Shown piece by piece: positions 19,346 through 22,269 of a DNA stretch of 22,269 nucleotides; within the stretch, counting starts at the first letter, position 1; every line of letters starts with the position of its first letter. Position numbers and translations under genes: made by a program. The stretch lies in contig MU069690.1 in the NCBI GenBank assembly GCA_002284615.2, positions 121,870 to 144,138 on the forward strand, given 5' to 3'. A model generated the notes under the pieces. It saw only the letters and a program-made list of their open reading frames with translations. It was not told the origin of the DNA and ran no database searches. This stretch comes from Dunaliella salina (lineage: Eukaryota > Chlorophyta > Chlorophyceae > Chlamydomonadales > Dunaliellaceae).

Positions 19346-21119
19346 TTGTTGAGGGTATGGTTCCCAATGAGCGACAAAAGTGACCATTGCGCAACAGAAG
19401 CCATTTGCCAAGATGTGAACCTTACTTGTCACCACCAAAACTCCATATCTGACCACCTACTGCACCAAAATGGGTGATTTTTAGTAATTTGGGGTCTTCG
19501 TAATAAAAATTATCATCGCAAAGAAAAAAGGAGTGAAAAGACCCAGTGGTTGGTGAGATACAGGACTTTAGCCATTTCCCTTAAAGAAGATCCAGCACGA
19601 GGGGTGCCAAAAAGGTCAAAATTTGACCTCCTCCTTTCCTATTTTTGAATGTGCAGAATGCTAGCAATGTATACAGGTGTAATGAAAACAAACTTGTGGG
19701 AGTGAAAAATGGTCCCAGAGTGGAGCTGTGGGCCATTTTAGGGTGATCTGAGGCCAGGAGAGTGATCTGGGGTCCTCCGATTCTCTTCATTTTTTGGTGA
19801 ACACAGTTTTTATTGGTATTACAATGGTTAGCATGGTCAGACTTGGAAAATGTTGGCGGGAAGGAACATCTTCAGAGATTTGGTCCCGGGACCAACGGGC
19901 CCGTTGCCCGCCTCTGATCTATTCCTTGTATTGTAGTGGTTGCTGTTTGGGGAGATTGTCGTCGTGTTGCATACTTCTTTCAGTGCTACCGTAGTGACTT
20001 GGTGAGAAGAGTGAATGAGGCTAGAGATGCCTTCTGCCAGAGTTTCAATTGTACCAGTGGCCGGTTCATTGCATAGTGTCTCGAGTTTTTGGGTTTGTAT
20101 GGCAGGTGTTTTTTTTTTTTTAGGTTATCTAAAAACATACTATGTTATTAGTAATGGCTTCTGTACAGTTCTGTACAGTCTAGGGTTTGAAGCAAATTTT
20201 TAAGGTTCTGGGGAAACCCATGTGCAGGGTCTTGCAAGAAACGTGAGGAATTCTTCCTGTAACCTCTTCTGGAGGATGTCTTGTTTTCTTTCAAGATCGC
20301 GCCTTATCGTTGTAGTCAGTACACTTCGGAAGTCCCTAATTTATTTTTTCTTTTTTGTTAGTGGCCATTAAGAGGTATGATAGTGTGACCATCGCCTCTT
20401 CATTTGAACGGCATCACCATGACTCTGTAAGGGCGGTTTTCCTTTGATTCCGTGTTTTTTTTTTCATTGAGGCAAACCCAGGTGAAACGTTTTGAAGAAT
20501 CCAATTCCAGCAAATAATGGCTCCAGAGCTTGCACTTCCTGCACGGATTCAGAATCATAGATCGTGGGGCTCTTAGCTAAGTGCGTCACCAAGAGGCTGG
20601 CATTTTCATCAGACGCGCTGCAAAAAATTGACGTCAGTCCGGGCACCAGGCCCTAGAACTTTACATTGCAAAAGAACTTGGCAAGACAATGAAAAATGGT
20701 CTAGGTGATGACAATGTTTAGAACTGAATGTCAACAAAATGACCTGCTAAGAGCGAAATGCCACAAAGAAGAATGCAGGCCTGTGAACACAGATTTTAAA
20801 CAATGCAAATGCGTCATGAGGAATCCATGTGGAGGAATGGCCACCCATGCAAGCAAAGATTGGTCTCAAACGCCCGTGGTCCAACTTGGACGGGTATCAT
20901 GCATTGGAATTCTGATTACATATTCATGTCCTTACATATTCCACAAAGTGATTTCGCGTCTTTTAATCTGAAACCATGATGATTTACTTTGGAGGGACAG
21001 GGGATCTTCCGTGTCAACCCAGTGGAGTGCGTTTTGATCCCTTTCCAGTTTACTGCGCAGCCTCAGTAGGCTTTATGCCCACCCTACAAAGCTAAGCTCT
21101 CGCACTCCTCTCAACTCCT
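19346..21119. other. Stretch without recognised features between two LINE pieces
   Basis: It contains T runs (20108-20122, 20456-20463) and a second copy of the dispersed repeat. A short plus-strand frame (20705-20971) is Cys-rich but matches no finger I can name. No reverse-transcriptase catalytic motif was found on either strand. Confidence 0.4.
19617..19665. repeat. Dispersed repeat, copy 2
   Basis: It shares with 15319-15366 the ordered words AAAATTTGACCTCCTCC, TTTTTGAATGTGCAG and AATGCTAGC. About 4.3 kb separates the copies. Confidence 0.65.
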
Positions 21120-21880
21120 GACATCCAACCCTCCAAACAATCTTCAAGCCATGCTACATCGTCTCAGAGCTTATGCCTGTCGCAAATTCCCGACTGCTAG
21201 TACTAAAAAATGAGTGGTTGACCGTTTCGATTCCAAGACCAACACATTTCTCTGATGGTGAAGCACTGCTTTACACAAATTACTTTCATTACCTTGGAAT
21301 GATTTGTGGCAAGCACATCAACTTACAGAATGCTGCTGAGGAAGCCCTTAAACCCTGCCTGGCAAGCATGGCTCTTGTGCAGTCAATACAGTACATCAGG
21401 AAACGTAACCTTCAGCCAAATAGTTTGGCTACTCGGTCTGTTAAAAAAATCCACAAGTTCGGAGATAAAACGATGAGTCTCAGTATCTTGGTTTTGAGGA
21501 AACCGAAAACTTCCTTGTATGTAGCTCATCAACACCATACAATACACTGTCTCCATGCTTGCCTACGGCTGTTCAAGATGTGCATCATTCCAGCAGGCAT
21601 ACACGCTAGTCAGGCGTAAGCCACTCCTTACCTTCAATAGGGGATTGATATGGAGAACATGATTTAGAAATGGCTATTTTCTTTTCTTTTCTTTTCTTTT
21701 CTTTCTTTCTAGAAATGGCTATTACATTTCCTGAGACCTGTGCTTGGACTCAGATCTTCCACTCTTTCCTGGAGTGTCTTGAGAAAGTGTGGAATTGAGA
21801 CAATCCAGATCCGATTCAATGCAACAGTCCTCTTCTACGGTGAGTTTTTCATGCAGACCTTTCTCTCAGCTCCCAAAACT
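21120..21880 (+). pseudogene. LINE reverse transcriptase C-terminal (thumb) region, decayed
   Basis: On the plus strand, NNLQAMLHRLRAYACRKFP (about 21135-21195) is followed after a frameshift by NEWLTVSIPRPTHFSDGEAL and NYFHYLGMICGKHINLQNAA (about 21275-21335). Next come CLHACLRLFKMCIIPAGIHA and ASQA-stop-ATPYLQ-stop-GIDMENMI-stop-KWL. LGLRSSTLSWSVLRKCGIET ends it (about 21743-21805). These are the post-catalytic blocks of algal non-LTR reverse transcriptases (Y-L-G; I-P-A-G-x-x-A-S-Q). At least three nonsense codons, a frameshift and a 45-bp insertion show it is dead. The catalytic part is not present upstream. Confidence 0.78.
21665..21723. repeat. 14-bp direct duplication around a TTTTC tract inside the LINE fragment
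   Basis: TAGAAATGGCTATT occurs at 21665-21678 and 21710-21723, with 31 bp of TTTTC/TTTC repeats between. Removing one copy and the tract restores the KWLLHFLRP reading of the LINE protein. Confidence 0.85.
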
Positions 21881-22269
21881 CTTATTGTTGGACTGCTCAA
21901 TTTTTGGGGTGGAGCCCCCCTTCAGGGGGCGTAGCCTCCATATAATTCTTTTCACGTTTGACTGGTCAACACTGAAAGAATAAAGCTTTGAGCCACCCAG
22001 CCCACCTGAGCTGATAAGAGTGCTATATGAAAGTATAATTTCTGCTGATGTAGGAGTTCCTGTCCGGTGCTGGGTCAGGTCCTCTTGCCCAGCCGAGGTC
22101 ACGAGAACTGCACTAAACCATTCCGCGCGGAGGCGCGCCCATGCTGAACCTTTCATTTATTAACAATTTCAATTAACCGATAATAATGCATTCTTATGTA
22201 ATGGTCAAAGCATCGGAGAGCATCATCACAACTCCTTGGCCCTCGTTTGCATGAGCAAGGGGCTTCAGG
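21881..22269. other. Window end, no recognised gene
   Basis: A small GC hairpin (GCCCCC/GGGGGC, 21914-21930) follows the LINE fragment. The remainder shows no supported feature. Confidence 0.4.

Noticed and set aside
21600..21670. TAG codons at positions expected to be Gln in the LINE frame, suggesting UAR=Gln recoding as in some ulvophyte algae
   Set aside because: A TAA also replaces an expected Trp and there are frameshifts, so decay explains it. The UBR gene uses CAG/CAA for Gln and ends with TGA, giving no support for a changed code.

Overview
The window looks like nuclear DNA of a chlamydomonadalean green alga. The evidence is short GC-rich exons split by long repeat-filled introns, long CAG-type runs coding for poly-Gln/Ser/Ala, GTGAG-type splice donors, and non-LTR retrotransposon remnants of a kind known from Chlamydomonas, Volvox and Dunaliella. 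A Dunaliella-like genome would fit, but I cannot fix the genus from sequence alone.

The left 13.8 kb is the 3' part of one plus-strand gene. I identify it as a UBR1/PRT6-type N-recognin (E3 ubiquitin ligase of the N-degron pathway) from four exons of its C-terminal region: 4532-7045, 7360-7441, 11517-11560 and 13648-13813, with a TGA stop at 13811-13813. A Gln-rich exon at 359-937 probably lies upstream of them. Splice phases join cleanly: phase 0 at 937/4532 and 7045/7360, and phase 2 at 11560/13648, where the split codon restores the family's S-P-Y-L-D-x-H-G-E-E-D signature. One conserved segment, normally encoded between the second and third of these exons, was not located.

The introns are unusual. 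Three of them hold degenerate tandem copies of the neighbouring exon with its splice-site flanks (3536-4531, 7482-8005, 11389-12690). The exon copy at 7482-8005 is itself split by a 430-bp element with 17-bp perfect terminal inverted repeats. The 4-kb intron 7442-11516 also carries a satellite-like array with a period near 185 bp (8740-10690). Inside this array is an inverted unit, and inside that unit a U6 snRNA fragment sits between 12-bp direct repeats, as expected of a retrotransposed copy. Other intron content is a two-type minisatellite (2673-2993), a pentanucleotide array (about 1559-1606) and a 100-bp TG run (11061-11160).

From 13.8 kb to the end there is no intact gene that I recognise. 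The region holds decayed LINE fragments. A minus-strand piece (17250-19345) has RNase H, a decayed zinc-knuckle region and a C-terminal nuclease-like motif. A plus-strand piece (21120-21880) carries the end of a reverse transcriptase. Minus-strand coding traces of uncertain nature lie at 15540-17130, with a 99-bp hairpin at 17107-17205 between two of these regions. The remaining stretches are simple repeats and unannotated non-coding DNA.
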